NCBI GenBank assembly: GCA_000961695.1
Contig: LADW01000088.1
Span: 1 to 64,000 of the forward strand
Direction: 5' to 3'
Source of the DNA: Hyphomonadaceae bacterium BRH_c29
GTDB taxonomy: Bacteria > Pseudomonadota > Alphaproteobacteria > Caulobacterales > Hyphomonadaceae
Length of the DNA: 64,000 bases
In this document: piece after piece, positions 22,668 through 32,256 of the stretch
Position numbering within the stretch: the first letter of the stretch is position 1
Layout of the letters: each line of letters starts with the position of its first letter
Notes under the pieces: generated by a model
The model's database searches: none
What the model saw: the letters and a program-made list of their open reading frames with translations, nothing else
Told to the model about the DNA's origin: nothing
Translations under genes and position numbers: made by a program

Positions 22668-23242
22668 GCCGGAAAAAGATCCTCGTCATCGACAATTACG
22701 ACAGCTTCACCTGGAACCTCGTGCACTATCTCGAGGAACTGGGCGCCGACACGACGGTCGTGCGCAATGATGAGCTCACAGTGGCGGAAGCTCTCGCACA
22801 GGGCGCGGATGGCATTCTCCTCTCCCCTGGTCCCTGTACGCCGAATGAAGCGGGCATCTGCGTCGACCTTATAAAACAGGCCCCGGCGGACCTGCCTATT
22901 CTGGGGGTCTGCCTTGGTCACCAGTCGATCGGTCAGGCTTTTGGCGGCAAAGTGATCACCGCGCGGGAGATGCGCCACGGCAAGCTGTCGGACATTCACC
23001 AGACAGGTGGCGACCTGTTCAAAGGCCTGCCGGAGACCTATCGCGTGGTGCGGTATCACTCCCTCGCCGTGCGCCCTGAGGACCTGCCAGAGGACCTCGT
23101 GGCCGACGCGTTCACCGATGACGGCGAGATCATGGCCCTGCACCACATGACCCGTCCGGTCTATGGCGTGCAGTTTCACCCGGAAAGCATCCTGACCGAG
23201 TACGGCCATGCGCTGCTAAAGAACTTCCTCGACAAGGTCTGA
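22664..23242 (+). CDS. trpG: Anthranilate synthase component II (glutamine amidotransferase)
   Basis: The 192-residue class I amidotransferase supplies ammonia to TrpE. It shows VIDNYDSFTWNLVHYLEELG, the nucleophile elbow LGVCLGHQSIGQAFGG (Cys near residue 84) and VQFHPESILTEYG. The same subunit often serves p-aminobenzoate synthase too. Its ATG overlaps the trpE stop (ATGA). A 57-base gap separates it from trpD. Confidence 0.95.
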   Translation: MSRKKILVIDNYDSFTWNLVHYLEELGADTTVVRNDELTVAEALAQGADGILLSPGPCTPNEAGICVDLIKQAPADLPILGVCLGHQSIGQAFGGKVITAREMRHGKLSDIHQTGGDLFKGLPETYRVVRYHSLAVRPEDLPEDLVADAFTDDGEIMALHHMTRPVYGVQFHPESILTEYGHALLKNFLDKV

Positions 23243-23299
23243 GCTGAGGGTGCCTCGGCTATTGAGCGCGGGGGCCAAGACCGCTATCGGTTGCGGCCC

Positions 23300-24331
23300 A
23301 TGACAGACACATCCCTGACCGCTGCGCTGAAAGCGCTCGCCCGTCGCCAGCCGCTTGATGAGCGCGTGCTCGAAGGCGCCTTTGACCTGCTCCTGAATGG
23401 TGAGGCGGCACCCGAAGAAATCGGTGCGTTCCTTATGGGGCTGACGGTGCGGGGCGAAACGGCGGACGAACTGACCGCAGGCGCGCGGATCATGCGTCAG
23501 CATGCCCGTAAGGTTTCGGTTGAAGGGCCTCTGCTCGATACGTGCGGCACAGGCGGCCTGCCCTGGAAGAGCCTCAACACATCGACGGCCAGCGCCATCG
23601 TGATCGCAGCGGCCGGCGGACGGGTGGCCAAGCATGGCAACCGGTCTGTTCCGCCAAAGAGCGGCTCGGCGGACGTGCTGGAGGCACTGGGCGTCAATCT
23701 CGAGATCAGTGAGGATGAGTTCCGCGACTGCCTCGATGGCGCCGGAGTGGCCTTCCTGTTCGCGCGCAGCCATCACAGTGCCATGCGCCATGTCGCGCCG
23801 GTTCGGGCGAAGCTGGGTATCCGTACGATCTTCAATCTGCTTGGCCCGCTGACCAACCCGGCGGGCGCCTGCCATCAGGTGCTGGGCGTGTTCGCCCCGG
23901 AGTGGACGCGCCCCATGGCGGAGACGCTGAACCGGCTCGGCACCGAGCGCGCCTGGGTCGTGCATGGCCTCGACGGGATTGATGAGCTCTCCATCGCAGG
24001 CGCAAGCAAGGTTTGCGAGGTTCGCGATGGTGCTGTGACCGAGTTCGAAGTGCACCCGTCAGACGCGGGTCTGAGCACGCACCCCCTTTCCGCGCTCGAG
24101 AGTGAAGATGTGGCCGGAAACGCGCTGGCCATTACGGAGCTTCTGGACGGGCACGAGACGCCCTTCCGGGAAGCCGTGCTGCTGAACGCCGCGGCCGGCC
24201 TGCTCGTGCACGGCAAGGCCACTGACCTCAAAACCGGCGCCGCAATGGCGGCTGAGGCCATCGATTCCGGCAAGTCGAAGCAGACGCTGCGCAAGCTGGT
24301 GACCCTGTCGCGTGGCGAGCCGCTCGAATGA
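23300..24331 (+). CDS. trpD: Anthranilate phosphoribosyltransferase
   Basis: TrpD joins anthranilate to PRPP. The 343-residue protein has the glycine-rich LLDTCGTGG loop, KHGNRSVPPKSGSADVLEALG, FLFARSHHSAMRHVAPVR and IFNLLGPLTNPAG, all family signatures. The ATG at 23300 was preferred to a TTG at 23291 because it matches the usual N terminus (ALKALARRQPLDERVLEGAF follows). Its stop overlaps the trpC start (ATGA). Confidence 0.95.
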   Translation: MTDTSLTAALKALARRQPLDERVLEGAFDLLLNGEAAPEEIGAFLMGLTVRGETADELTAGARIMRQHARKVSVEGPLLDTCGTGGLPWKSLNTSTASAIVIAAAGGRVAKHGNRSVPPKSGSADVLEALGVNLEISEDEFRDCLDGAGVAFLFARSHHSAMRHVAPVRAKLGIRTIFNLLGPLTNPAGACHQVLGVFAPEWTRPMAETLNRLGTERAWVVHGLDGIDELSIAGASKVCEVRDGAVTEFEVHPSDAGLSTHPLSALESEDVAGNALAITELLDGHETPFREAVLLNAAAGLLVHGKATDLKTGAAMAAEAIDSGKSKQTLRKLVTLSRGEPLE

Positions 24332-25131
24332 AAACCGCGCTGGACCTGATCGTTGAGTACAAGCGTGACGAAGTCACGGCGCTGAAACGTGAGACGAGTT
24401 TCGCCGCGCTGGACGCAAAAACGCGCGAGGCGAGCCCTGTGCGTGGCTTTACGGCGGCGATGGATGCTGTGGCGGCCAAAGACCAGAACGCCCTGATCTG
24501 TGAGCTGAAGCGTAAAAGCCCTTCCGCCGGAGAGATCCTGCCCGGCGCCGATCCTGTTGCCATCGCGTCGGAATATGAAGCAGGCGGGGCGGCTTGCTTG
24601 TCCGTGCTGACCGACGGGCCGAGTTTTGGCGGAAGTCTTGAGGACTTCGCCGCGATCCGCGGCGCCGTCAGCATTCCGATGCTGCGCAAGGATTTCATGA
24701 TCGATCCGATCCAGGTCGCCGAAGCGCGAGCCTGGGGCGCGGACTGTGTGCTTGTCATCATGGCCTGCCTCGACGATGGGCTCGCGGCGGAGCTGACAGA
24801 CTGCGCCATGGGGTATGGCATGGACGTGCTGGTTGAGACGCATAACGAGGCAGAGCTTGAGCGGGCGCTTCGTCTGCCGTCTCCCCTCATCGGCGTGAAC
24901 AATCGCGACCTGAAGCGGATGGTGACAGACCTCTCGACGACAGAGCGTCTGGCGCCGCTGGTGCCTGCAGACCGGCAACTGATCGCGGAGAGCGGAATCT
25001 CTTCTCCGGAGCACATCGCCCGACTTCGGAAAACGGGCGCGAGGCGGTTCCTCATCGGCGAAAGCCTGATGAAACGGGGCGAGTACCGAAAGGCCTGTGT
25101 AACCGAGTTGCGCAGTACCACGCACGATTGA
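24328..25131 (+). CDS. trpC: Indole-3-glycerol phosphate synthase
   Basis: TrpC closes the indole ring. The 267-residue barrel has [14 protein letters not shown] (catalytic lysine), [33 protein letters not shown] and FLIGESLMK, the standard motifs. Its start overlaps trpD. It is followed by a 62-base gap holding the lexA control region. It is a monofunctional form without TrpF. Confidence 0.96.
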   Translation: MKTALDLIVEYKRDEVTALKRETSFAALDAKTREASPVRGFTAAMDAVAAKDQNALICELKRKSPSAGEILPGADPVAIASEYEAGGAACLSVLTDGPSFGGSLEDFAAIRGAVSIPMLRKDFMIDPIQVAEARAWGADCVLVIMACLDDGLAAELTDCAMGYGMDVLVETHNEAELERALRLPSPLIGVNNRDLKRMVTDLSTTERLAPLVPADRQLIAESGISSPEHIARLRKTGARRFLIGESLMKRGEYRKACVTELRSTTHD

Positions 25132-25141
25132 CCCGAAGCGT

Positions 25142-25179
25142 GAACACATGTAGAACACTTGTGAACATAGATTCGGAAC
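25142..25179 (+). promoter_or_regulatory. SOS operator (GAAC-N7-GAAC) upstream of lexA
   Basis: GAAC at 25142-25145, seven bases, then GAAC at 25153-25156: the alphaproteobacterial LexA site (GTTC-N7-GTTC read on the other strand). Further GAAC copies lie at 25163-25166 and 25176-25179. The sites are 15-52 bases before the lexA ATG, as expected for autoregulation by LexA. The match to the known consensus is exact; binding is inferred. Confidence 0.88.
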
Positions 25180-25193
25180 AAAGGCCGCCCAAC

Positions 25194-25877
25194 ATGTTGA
25201 CCAGCAAGCAGAAAGAGCTCCTGCTCTTCATTAATGAGCGGATCAAGGAGACGGGCGTTTCCCCGTCCTTCGACGAGATGAAAGAGGCGCTCGATCTGGC
25301 GTCTAAGTCAGGCATTCACCGCCTCATTACGGCCCTTGAAGAACGTGGCTTCATCCGTCGCCTGGCCCACCGGGCGCGGGCTCTGGAAGTCCTGAAACTG
25401 CCGGAATCGGCTGTGGCCAGCGCAACACCGCGCGGCCGCAAGGATTTCCGACCGGCTCTCGTTTCTGCAGGCCGCCCTGCGCCGGAATCATCCTCGCGTA
25501 CCGTCCCGCTGATCGGCCGTATTGCTGCTGGTCTGCCAATCTCGGCAATCCAGCAAGACAATGGCCACGTCAACGCGCCGGACGGCCTGTCGGACAGCGA
25601 AGAGCACTTCGCCCTCGAAGTTCAGGGCGATTCGATGATCGATGCCGGTATCCTTGAAGGCGATATCGTAATCTGTCGCCGCACCGAGTCGGCCAGTACG
25701 GGCGACATCGTCGTCGCGCTGATCGATGGCGAAGAGGCCACGCTGAAGCGCCTGCGCCGCAAGGGGGCTTCTGTTGCCCTTGAGGCGGCGAACCCGGCCT
25801 ACGAAACACGCATCTTCGGACCGGACCGCGTGTCCGTTCAGGGCCGTCTGGTCGCTCTGGTCCGTCGTTACGACTGA
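25194..25877 (+). CDS. lexA: LexA repressor
   Basis: LexA represses SOS genes and cleaves itself when RecA is activated. The 227-residue protein has a winged-helix domain ([49 protein letters not shown]) and a C-terminal S24 peptidase domain: the IAAGLPISA cleavage region, [19 protein letters not shown] with the catalytic serine, and [14 protein letters not shown] with the catalytic lysine. The ATG at 25194 was chosen because it is the family start and lies behind the SOS operator; a longer frame from 25128 overlaps trpC. The 3' end overlaps convergent comEC by 10 bases. Confidence 0.97.
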   Translation: MLTSKQKELLLFINERIKETGVSPSFDEMKEALDLASKSGIHRLITALEERGFIRRLAHRARALEVLKLPESAVASATPRGRKDFRPALVSAGRPAPESSSRTVPLIGRIAAGLPISAIQQDNGHVNAPDGLSDSEEHFALEVQGDSMIDAGILEGDIVICRRTESASTGDIVVALIDGEEATLKRLRRKGASVALEAANPAYETRIFGPDRVSVQGRLVALVRRYD

Positions 25878-27934
25878 TCACAGGCCCGCCAGGGCCGTTT
25901 TCCGCATCCGGGCGCTGTCGCCTGCTCCAACCCGTTGCGACCTGAGCGGATGGTGATGCCGCCCGCTTTGTCAGTTTCTGGCCATGTGAGCGTGATTTCC
26001 TGATGCCCGGATGTGATTTCGACCCTGGGGCCGGTCTCACTGTCGATTTTGATTTTGGCGGTGCCAGAAGTGAGTTGGACAATGCATTCGGTTGCCTCGC
26101 AGGCTTCGGCATTTTCGATGTTTGAATAGCGAAGCGGGGCAAGCCCGTCGCCGTCTGCGAGTTCGTAACGCACCATGCCACCGGTCTCCTCACGTAGGAA
26201 CAGGTCACCCGATGGAGACCAATGTGCGATGACGTCCGGCGCACGATACCAGAGCATGATGGCCGGTAGCAGCAGCAGCGTCGCGAGTACAATCCTTGCC
26301 CCTCCCCGCGCCGCCATGGCGCAAGCGATCGTCGCCGCACACAAGACAAGCGTTGCCACCGGCATGCTCTTGGGAATCGTCCAGGCGGCCTGCGGTAGGC
26401 TGGAACACCAGTTTGCGATGGCGAGCACCGCTTCGAGCGAATAGCCGAACAATCTGAGCCCCACATCACCGAAACCGAATGGCGTCAGGATCAGCGACAG
26501 AGCGGCGAGTGGGGCGCTGACAAAAGTAATGATCGGCATGGCCAGCAGGTTTGCCAGAAGGCCAAAGGCTGCGACCCGGTCGAAATGGTAGATCGCGAAA
26601 GGCGCGGTCGCCATGCCGGCGACGAGCGAGGTTACGAACAGAGACGCCCAGGTGAAAGTTGTCGGACCCAGGATGCGCTCGCGTTCAGCGCGGCGGCGGG
26701 ACCACGCCTCATACGTGGCAATCAGGGCGCCTGAGGCCGCGAAGGACATCTGAAAGCCAGGCGTCATCACGCTTTCGGGCTGCAACAGAACCACAAGGAT
26801 CATCGCGATGGCGTAGGAGCGCAGGCTCAGCGCCGCGCGGTCGGCCAGAACAGCGCCGAACACCACCGCCGACATGATGAAGGCCCGCTGCGTCGAGACG
26901 CTGGCGCCCGAGATGACGAGATAGGTGAAGCTGGCGAACAGGGCGGCGACCGCAGCGGGCTTCTGTACGGCAACCCGCAGCGCCAGCGGCTCGATCAGGG
27001 CCAGCGCGCGGCGCATGAGGAGGAACACCAGACCACCGACCATCGCCATATGCAGGCCAGATATGGCCAGCAGGTGCGACAGGCCTGATGCGCGCAGCGC
27101 TTCCTGGTCCGAGAGCGCCATGAAGCTGCGGTCACCGGAAACGAGCGCAGCCGCAAAGCCCCCGGCCCGTTCGCCCGCTGCCTGGTTCACATGTTCGGCC
27201 AGTCTGCGTCGAAACGCGGACACATCGAGCGCGAGACGCGTGGCGCCTTCCCTGGGTGCGCCGAGCGCCCCGCCCCGGCACCTGCCCATGACATAGCCAA
27301 CCCCGCCCAATTGCTCGAACCAAGCCTGGCGGCGGAAGTCATAGTCGCCCGGCAAGGAGGGCGATGGCGGCGGTCGCAGGACTGCATAACAGCGCACGAA
27401 ACGGCCCGGCGCGACCTCAAGGCTGAGCTTGTGGGTCACGCGCACGTATTTTGGTGTCTCCTCAGGGCTGAGGCCCGACATGGCGTGAACTTCGATCCGC
27501 AGGCGGGCGCCCTTTGCGCCAGGTTCCACTTCCTTCACCCAGCCTTCAAGCATCAGCGGACGGGTTTCCGACAGGATGACCGGCGCGGCCACCGTTGCTG
27601 CCCGAACAGCGCCGGCTGTGAGCCCGCCAATGACGCCAAGCGCTATCAAGGCTGGCAGACTGAGGACGGATAGCCACCAGATCCTGCGGGCGATGAAGAA
27701 GACTGTTGCGGCGACAGCGGTGATCAAAAGGCATGGATACAGGGGCGGTTCTGTGGACTGGGAGAAGTAGACCACCACGCCCGCGCAGAGCGAAAAGCCG
27801 AGCAAAAGCGGGCGCGAGTCGATGGCCGCAATCGACCAAAGACTGTCCCACGCCGCTGCGATAGCTGGGGCCAGCCCCTTGCCTTCAGTCGCAACCTTGT
27901 GTTTTTGCCACCCGGGACGCCTCTCCCACAGCAT
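25868..27934 (-). CDS. comEC: ComEC/Rec2 family competence membrane protein
   Basis: A 688-residue multi-span inner-membrane protein of the DNA-uptake channel family. Order: N-terminal membrane helices ([31 protein letters not shown]), a DUF4131-like OB-fold ([42 protein letters not shown]), then the competence domain ([53 protein letters not shown]) with many helices. The C-terminal 130 residues carry no HxHxDH metallo-beta-lactamase motif, unlike the larger ComEC proteins. The ATG at 27934 is preferred to a TTG three bases upstream. It is divergent from gltX by 21 bases and convergent with lexA. Confidence 0.88.
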   Translation of the reverse strand: MLWERRPGWQKHKVATEGKGLAPAIAAAWDSLWSIAAIDSRPLLLGFSLCAGVVVYFSQSTEPPLYPCLLITAVAATVFFIARRIWWLSVLSLPALIALGVIGGLTAGAVRAATVAAPVILSETRPLMLEGWVKEVEPGAKGARLRIEVHAMSGLSPEETPKYVRVTHKLSLEVAPGRFVRCYAVLRPPPSPSLPGDYDFRRQAWFEQLGGVGYVMGRCRGGALGAPREGATRLALDVSAFRRRLAEHVNQAAGERAGGFAAALVSGDRSFMALSDQEALRASGLSHLLAISGLHMAMVGGLVFLLMRRALALIEPLALRVAVQKPAAVAALFASFTYLVISGASVSTQRAFIMSAVVFGAVLADRAALSLRSYAIAMILVVLLQPESVMTPGFQMSFAASGALIATYEAWSRRRAERERILGPTTFTWASLFVTSLVAGMATAPFAIYHFDRVAAFGLLANLLAMPIITFVSAPLAALSLILTPFGFGDVGLRLFGYSLEAVLAIANWCSSLPQAAWTIPKSMPVATLVLCAATIACAMAARGGARIVLATLLLLPAIMLWYRAPDVIAHWSPSGDLFLREETGGMVRYELADGDGLAPLRYSNIENAEACEATECIVQLTSGTAKIKIDSETGPRVEITSGHQEITLTWPETDKAGGITIRSGRNGLEQATAPGCGKRPWRACDQS

Positions 27935-27955
27935 CAACCGGAGCCCTTACGAGAC

Positions 27956-29431
27956 ATGGACGTCGTCACACGATTTGCCCCCTCTCCCACTGGCATGCTT
28001 CACATTGGAGGCGCTCGCACCGCACTTTTCAACTACCTGTTTGCGAAACATCACAACGGGAAGTTCCTTTTGCGCATCGAGGACACCGATCGCGAGCGCT
28101 CCACACCTGAAGCAACGGCCGCGATTCTCGAGGGCATGGACTGGCTGGGCCTGACGCCCGACGAGCCGCCGCTGATGCAATTCGAGCGTGCCGGGCGTCA
28201 TGCGGAAGTGACCGAAGAGATGATCCGCCGCGGCACCGCCTTCCGCTGCTATGCCACGCAGGAAGAGCTGCAGGCCCGCCGTGACCTGGGCGAAGAAAAG
28301 CGTCAGGCCGCGAAAGCCGAAGGCATTTCCGAAGACGAGAAAGCGGCTTTGCTGGCAGAGGCGCACGCGTTGCTGGCACCGTACCGCTCGCCTTGGCGCG
28401 ATGGCGCGCCGCCGCCTGCCCCGGATGCCTCGTTCACTGTCAGGCTAAAGGCGCCGGACAGCGGTGAGCGTGTTCTGGAAGACGGCGTGCAGGGCACGGT
28501 CCGCATTCAGGCCAGCGAGCTGGATGACCTGATCCTGCTGCGCGCTGACGGCACGCCGACCTATATGCTGGCCGTAGTGGTCGACGACCATGACATGGGC
28601 ATCACCCACATCATTCGCGGCGACGATCACCTGCGCAACGCCTTCCGCCAGATCCCGATCTATGAGGCCATGGGCTGGGACGTGCCTTTCATGGCACACG
28701 TGCCGATGATTCATGGGTCTGACGGCGCGAAGCTGTCGAAGCGTCATGGAGCATTGTCCACGCTGGCCTATCGCGAGATGGGATACCTGCCCGAAGCCAT
28801 GCGCGCCTACCTGTTGCGTATCGGCTGGAGCCACGGGGACCAGGAAATCTTCACCGACGACGAAGCCGTGGCGGCGTTTGACATTTCCGGCATCAACCGG
28901 GCACCGGGGCGGCTGGACCTCGACAAGCTGGGCCAGGTGAACTCGCACTTCCTTCGCGAAGCGGACGATGACCGGCTTTTCGCACTCCTGTCGCCTTATT
29001 GGGCGGCCGAGGGTGCGACAGATGAAGCAGAGCCGCGCCTTCGTGCTGCACTGCCGCATATGAAGGACCGGGGTACGACTCTGCCTGAACTGGCGCAGGC
29101 ATTTGCCTTCCTCCTGGCGAAACGCCCGCTGGAGATGAACAAGAAGGCCCGGAAAGCTGTTTCTGGTGAGGGGCTTGACCGTTTGCGCGGGTTGCGCGAC
29201 GAACTGCAACATCTGCCGGATTGGACGGCAGATCAGATTTCTGTAACGATAACTTCGTATTGCACTGCACAAGACCTATCTATGGGGCAGATAGGTCCAC
29301 CGCTGCGGGCTGCGCTGACTGGCGGCCTGCCAGCGCCGGATATTGCACCGGTCCTGGAATGGCTCGGCCGCGACGAGGCGCTTGGGCGAATTGATGATCA
29401 ACTGGCGCCGGAAAATGCTCCGGGCGCCTGA
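27956..29431 (+). CDS. gltX: Glutamyl-tRNA synthetase
   Basis: GltX charges tRNA-Glu. The 491-residue class I synthetase has [20 protein letters not shown] with the HIGH-type motif, [10 protein letters not shown], and [10 protein letters not shown] for KMSKS. The start [13 protein letters not shown] at 27956 fits the family; codons upstream overlap comEC and are not conserved in type. Only 22 bases separate it from gltA, so they are probably cotranscribed. Confidence 0.96.
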   Translation: MDVVTRFAPSPTGMLHIGGARTALFNYLFAKHHNGKFLLRIEDTDRERSTPEATAAILEGMDWLGLTPDEPPLMQFERAGRHAEVTEEMIRRGTAFRCYATQEELQARRDLGEEKRQAAKAEGISEDEKAALLAEAHALLAPYRSPWRDGAPPPAPDASFTVRLKAPDSGERVLEDGVQGTVRIQASELDDLILLRADGTPTYMLAVVVDDHDMGITHIIRGDDHLRNAFRQIPIYEAMGWDVPFMAHVPMIHGSDGAKLSKRHGALSTLAYREMGYLPEAMRAYLLRIGWSHGDQEIFTDDEAVAAFDISGINRAPGRLDLDKLGQVNSHFLREADDDRLFALLSPYWAAEGATDEAEPRLRAALPHMKDRGTTLPELAQAFAFLLAKRPLEMNKKARKAVSGEGLDRLRGLRDELQHLPDWTADQISVTITSYCTAQDLSMGQIGPPLRAALTGGLPAPDIAPVLEWLGRDEALGRIDDQLAPENAPGA

Positions 29432-29453
29432 CGAACAAGAAGGGTTAAGGCTG

Positions 29454-30758
29454 ATGGAAAACAAGACGAAACAGAACGGCACCGCGAAACTCGAAGTCGC
29501 TGGTAAGAACTATGACCTGCCGGTCCTTTCTGGCACGCACGGCCCGGATGTGATCGACATTCGCAAAGTCTACGCTGAAACGAACCATTTCACGTTCGAC
29601 CCAGGCTTTACCTCCACAGCGAGCTGCGAGAGCCAGATCACTTTCATCGATGGCGACGAAGGCATCCTGCTGCACCGCGGTTATCCGATTGGGCAGCTGG
29701 CCGAACAGTCCACTTTCCCGGAAGTCTGCCACCTGATCCTGAACGGTGAACTGCCGACGTCTTCTGAACTGTCCGATTTCAACGACACGATCAAACAGCA
29801 CACGTTGCTGCACACGCAGATGGACCGCTTCTTCGAGGGTTTCCGTCGTGACAGCCACCCGATGGCCATGCTGACGGCGACCGTCGGCGGTCTGGCCTCG
29901 TTCTACCCCGGCGCCATGGACAGCGAAGATCCGGAAGAGCGTCGGATCGGTTCGATCCGCCTCCTTGCCAAGATGCCGACGCTGTGTGCTCGCATCCTGA
30001 AGTACAATCTCGGCCAGAAATTCGTCGATCCGCGGAACGAGTACGGCTACGCCGAGAACTTCCTGAACATGTGCTTCTCGGTCACCGCCGAGGATTACAA
30101 GGTTGACCCCGCCATCGCGAAAGCCATGGACCGCTTCTTCATCCTGCATGCAGACCACGAGCAGAACGCTTCGACTTCGACGGTTCGTTTGGCTGGCTCT
30201 TCCGGCGCGCATCCGTTTGCAGCTGTCGCTGCCGGCGTGGCCTGCCTCTGGGGACCGAGCCATGGCGGCGCCAACGAGGCTTGCCTCAACATGCTGCATC
30301 AGATCGGCTCGGTGGACCGCATTCCGGAATTCATCGAAAAAGCCAAAGACAAGAATGACCCCTTCCGCCTGATGGGCTTCGGTCACCGTGTGTACAAGAA
30401 CTACGATCCGCGCGCGAAAGTGATGCGCGAGTCGGCGCACGAAGTGCTCGACCTGCTCGGCCTTAAAGACACGCCAATCCTGAAAGTCGCCATGGAGCTG
30501 GAGCGTATCGCGCTCGAAGACGAGTACTTCATCGAGAAGAAGCTCTACCCGAACGTCGATTTCTATTCCGGCATCATCCTCGACGCGATGGGCTTCCCCA
30601 AGCAGATGTTTACCGTTCTGTTCGCCCTCGCCCGCACGGTCGGATGGGTCGCCCAGCTGAACGAGATGATCGACGACCCGACCCAGCGGATCGGCCGTCC
30701 GCGCCAGATCTACACGGGCGCTGCGCTGCGGGACTATGTGCCGATGAACAAGCGCTAG
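29454..30758 (+). CDS. gltA: Citrate synthase
   Basis: The 434-residue enzyme condenses acetyl-CoA and oxaloacetate at the start of the TCA cycle. Visible: [54 protein letters not shown], the [11 protein letters not shown] segment with a catalytic histidine, [14 protein letters not shown] with another, and [13 protein letters not shown] with the catalytic aspartate region. It is the larger, NADH-sensitive-type form by length. A strong terminator follows. Confidence 0.97.
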   Translation: MENKTKQNGTAKLEVAGKNYDLPVLSGTHGPDVIDIRKVYAETNHFTFDPGFTSTASCESQITFIDGDEGILLHRGYPIGQLAEQSTFPEVCHLILNGELPTSSELSDFNDTIKQHTLLHTQMDRFFEGFRRDSHPMAMLTATVGGLASFYPGAMDSEDPEERRIGSIRLLAKMPTLCARILKYNLGQKFVDPRNEYGYAENFLNMCFSVTAEDYKVDPAIAKAMDRFFILHADHEQNASTSTVRLAGSSGAHPFAAVAAGVACLWGPSHGGANEACLNMLHQIGSVDRIPEFIEKAKDKNDPFRLMGFGHRVYKNYDPRAKVMRESAHEVLDLLGLKDTPILKVAMELERIALEDEYFIEKKLYPNVDFYSGIILDAMGFPKQMFTVLFALARTVGWVAQLNEMIDDPTQRIGRPRQIYTGAALRDYVPMNKR

Positions 30759-30782
30759 CCTTTCAAAACCATCCAGATGATC

Positions 30783-30818
30783 ACGCCACTTGCCATAAGG
30801 CAGGTGGCGTTTTCTTTT
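30783..30818 (+). terminator. Rho-independent terminator after gltA
   Basis: A 12-bp stem (ACGCCACTTGCC at 30783-30794 paired with GGCAGGTGGCGT at 30799-30810, with one G-U pair) closes an ATAA loop and is followed by TTTCTTTT. It lies 25 bases after the gltA stop and ends the gltX-gltA transcript. Confidence 0.92.
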
Positions 30819-30867
30819 GCGCGAGCCAAACAACACTCCAAACATCCAGTCTCCGGAGATTACCCGC

Positions 30868-31224
30868 ATGCCGGCGTCCACTTTGCCAGCTTATGTCCTG
30901 CCGATTGTGATGTTGTCTCTGTCGAATGTCTTCATGACGCTCGCCTGGTATGGGCACCTGAAATTCAAGGCAGTGCCTCTGGCACTGGTGGTCCTGGTGA
31001 GCTGGGGGATTGCCTTGTTCGAATACTGCCTTGCCGTGCCGGCAAACCGGATCGGCCACTCGGTGTATTCCGCCGCTCAGCTGAAGACGATTCAGGAGGT
31101 GATCACCCTGATTGTCTTCAGCGGATTCTCGGTCTGGGTCCTCAAGGAACCGCTCGGCTGGAACCATGCGGCCGGCTTTGCGCTTATCGCGGCAGGCTCG
31201 GCGCTGGTGTTCCGGGGCGCATAG
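30868..31224 (+). CDS. DUF486 family small membrane protein
   Basis: A 118-residue protein with four likely membrane helices (YVLPIVMLSLSNVFMTLAWY; VPLALVVLVSWGIALFEYCL; TIQEVITLIVFSGFSVWVL; AAGFALIAAGSALVF) and the DUF486 motif YGHLKF and PANRIG. The family is distantly related to DMT transporters; no substrate is known. ATG 30868 follows GGAGA at seven bases. It stands alone between the gltA terminator and the convergent small lipoprotein. Confidence 0.85.
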   Translation: MPASTLPAYVLPIVMLSLSNVFMTLAWYGHLKFKAVPLALVVLVSWGIALFEYCLAVPANRIGHSVYSAAQLKTIQEVITLIVFSGFSVWVLKEPLGWNHAAGFALIAAGSALVFRGA

Positions 31225-31241
31225 GTTCAGCGCCCTGCTGC

Positions 31242-31394
31242 CTATTTGGTGATTTCTTCCTTGGTCTCTTTTGCGACTTTCTCGACAGCAGCGCCGCCAG
31301 CCTTCACATCTTTGCCGACGCCTTCGACAGTGTTGCAGGCAGTCACGAGCGGAAAGGCTGTGATGGCAAAGGCGGCAATGATCAGTTTCTTCAT
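31242..31394 (-). CDS. Entericidin-like small lipoprotein
   Basis: A 50-residue peptide MKKLIIAAFAITAFPLVTACN with a lipobox VTAC, then NTVEGVGKDVKAGGAAVEK and a Lys/Glu-rich tail, the pattern of entericidin EcnA/EcnB. Entericidins are membrane lipoproteins linked to stress and cell-lysis control in enterobacteria; their role in alphaproteobacteria is unclear. The start at 31394 puts the signal peptide at the N terminus; longer upstream codons do not fit. Confidence 0.85.
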   Translation of the reverse strand: MKKLIIAAFAITAFPLVTACNTVEGVGKDVKAGGAAVEKVAKETKEEITK

Positions 31395-31547
31395 GTCAGG
31401 ATCTCCAGTCTTGATTGAACGAAATCTGCGCTGCAATCGGCCTACACGCAAGATCGGCGTACAGACTGCGGGAAAATGTGTCGCGGACGAGCTTCAGGCG
31501 CTATTTGCCGTTCCCAAAGGCCCCGACTCCTTGCTAAAGGCTGCGCC

Positions 31548-32216
31548 ATGAAAACCGCTGTCATCGTATTTCCCGGTTCGAACTGTGATCGTGACGCTCA
31601 CGACGCGCTTCTCAAGGTGACGGGCAAAGCCCCGGCCATGGTCTGGCACAAGGACGGGACGATCCCCGAAGGGACCGATCTGGTGATGGTGCCGGGTGGC
31701 TTCTCCTACGGCGATTACCTGCGCTGCGGCGCCATGGCAGGCAATTCGCCTGTGATCTCGCAGCTTAAAGACCACGCGGCGCGCGGTGGCTATGTGCTTG
31801 GCGTTTGCAATGGCTTCCAGATCCTGTGTGAGACGGGCCTCCTGCCCGGCGCGCTGATGCGGAATGCGTCGCTCCATTTTGTCTGCAGGCCGCAGGCGTT
31901 GACGGTTGAGACAGCCAACACGGCCTTCACCAGCGCGTATCAGGGCCGCAGCGATGTCGTGATCCCGATTGCCCACCATGACGGCAATTATTTCGCTGAC
32001 AGTGCCACGCTCGACCGGATCGAGGGCGAAGGACATGTGGCCTTCCGTTATGCACCCGGCCAGAATCCGAATGGCGCTTCACGCGACATTGCCGGCATCC
32101 TCAGCGACAACGGCCGCATCCTCGGCATGATGCCTCATCCGGAGCGCGCTATTGGCGCGTCTGAAGGCGGTGATGACGGCCTCGGCGTGTTCGAGAGCCT
32201 GCTAAGCGCGGCCTGA
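31548..32216 (+). CDS. purQ: Phosphoribosylformylglycinamidine synthase subunit PurQ
   Basis: The glutaminase subunit of FGAM synthase in de novo purine synthesis. The 222-residue protein has [31 protein letters not shown], the nucleophile [13 protein letters not shown], and [10 protein letters not shown] with His and Glu. Start at 31548 fits. It works with PurL, 2.6 kb downstream; the third partner PurS, usually just upstream of purQ, is not seen in the window. Confidence 0.95.
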   Translation: MKTAVIVFPGSNCDRDAHDALLKVTGKAPAMVWHKDGTIPEGTDLVMVPGGFSYGDYLRCGAMAGNSPVISQLKDHAARGGYVLGVCNGFQILCETGLLPGALMRNASLHFVCRPQALTVETANTAFTSAYQGRSDVVIPIAHHDGNYFADSATLDRIEGEGHVAFRYAPGQNPNGASRDIAGILSDNGRILGMMPHPERAIGASEGGDDGLGVFESLLSAA

Positions 32217-32256
32217 GGCGCTGGCCAGCAAACCGGCAGACCGCTAAGAGGCATTC

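Noticed and set aside
29445-30881. 478-residue minus-strand open frame
   Set aside because: Antisense of gltA; the citrate synthase is full length on the plus strand.
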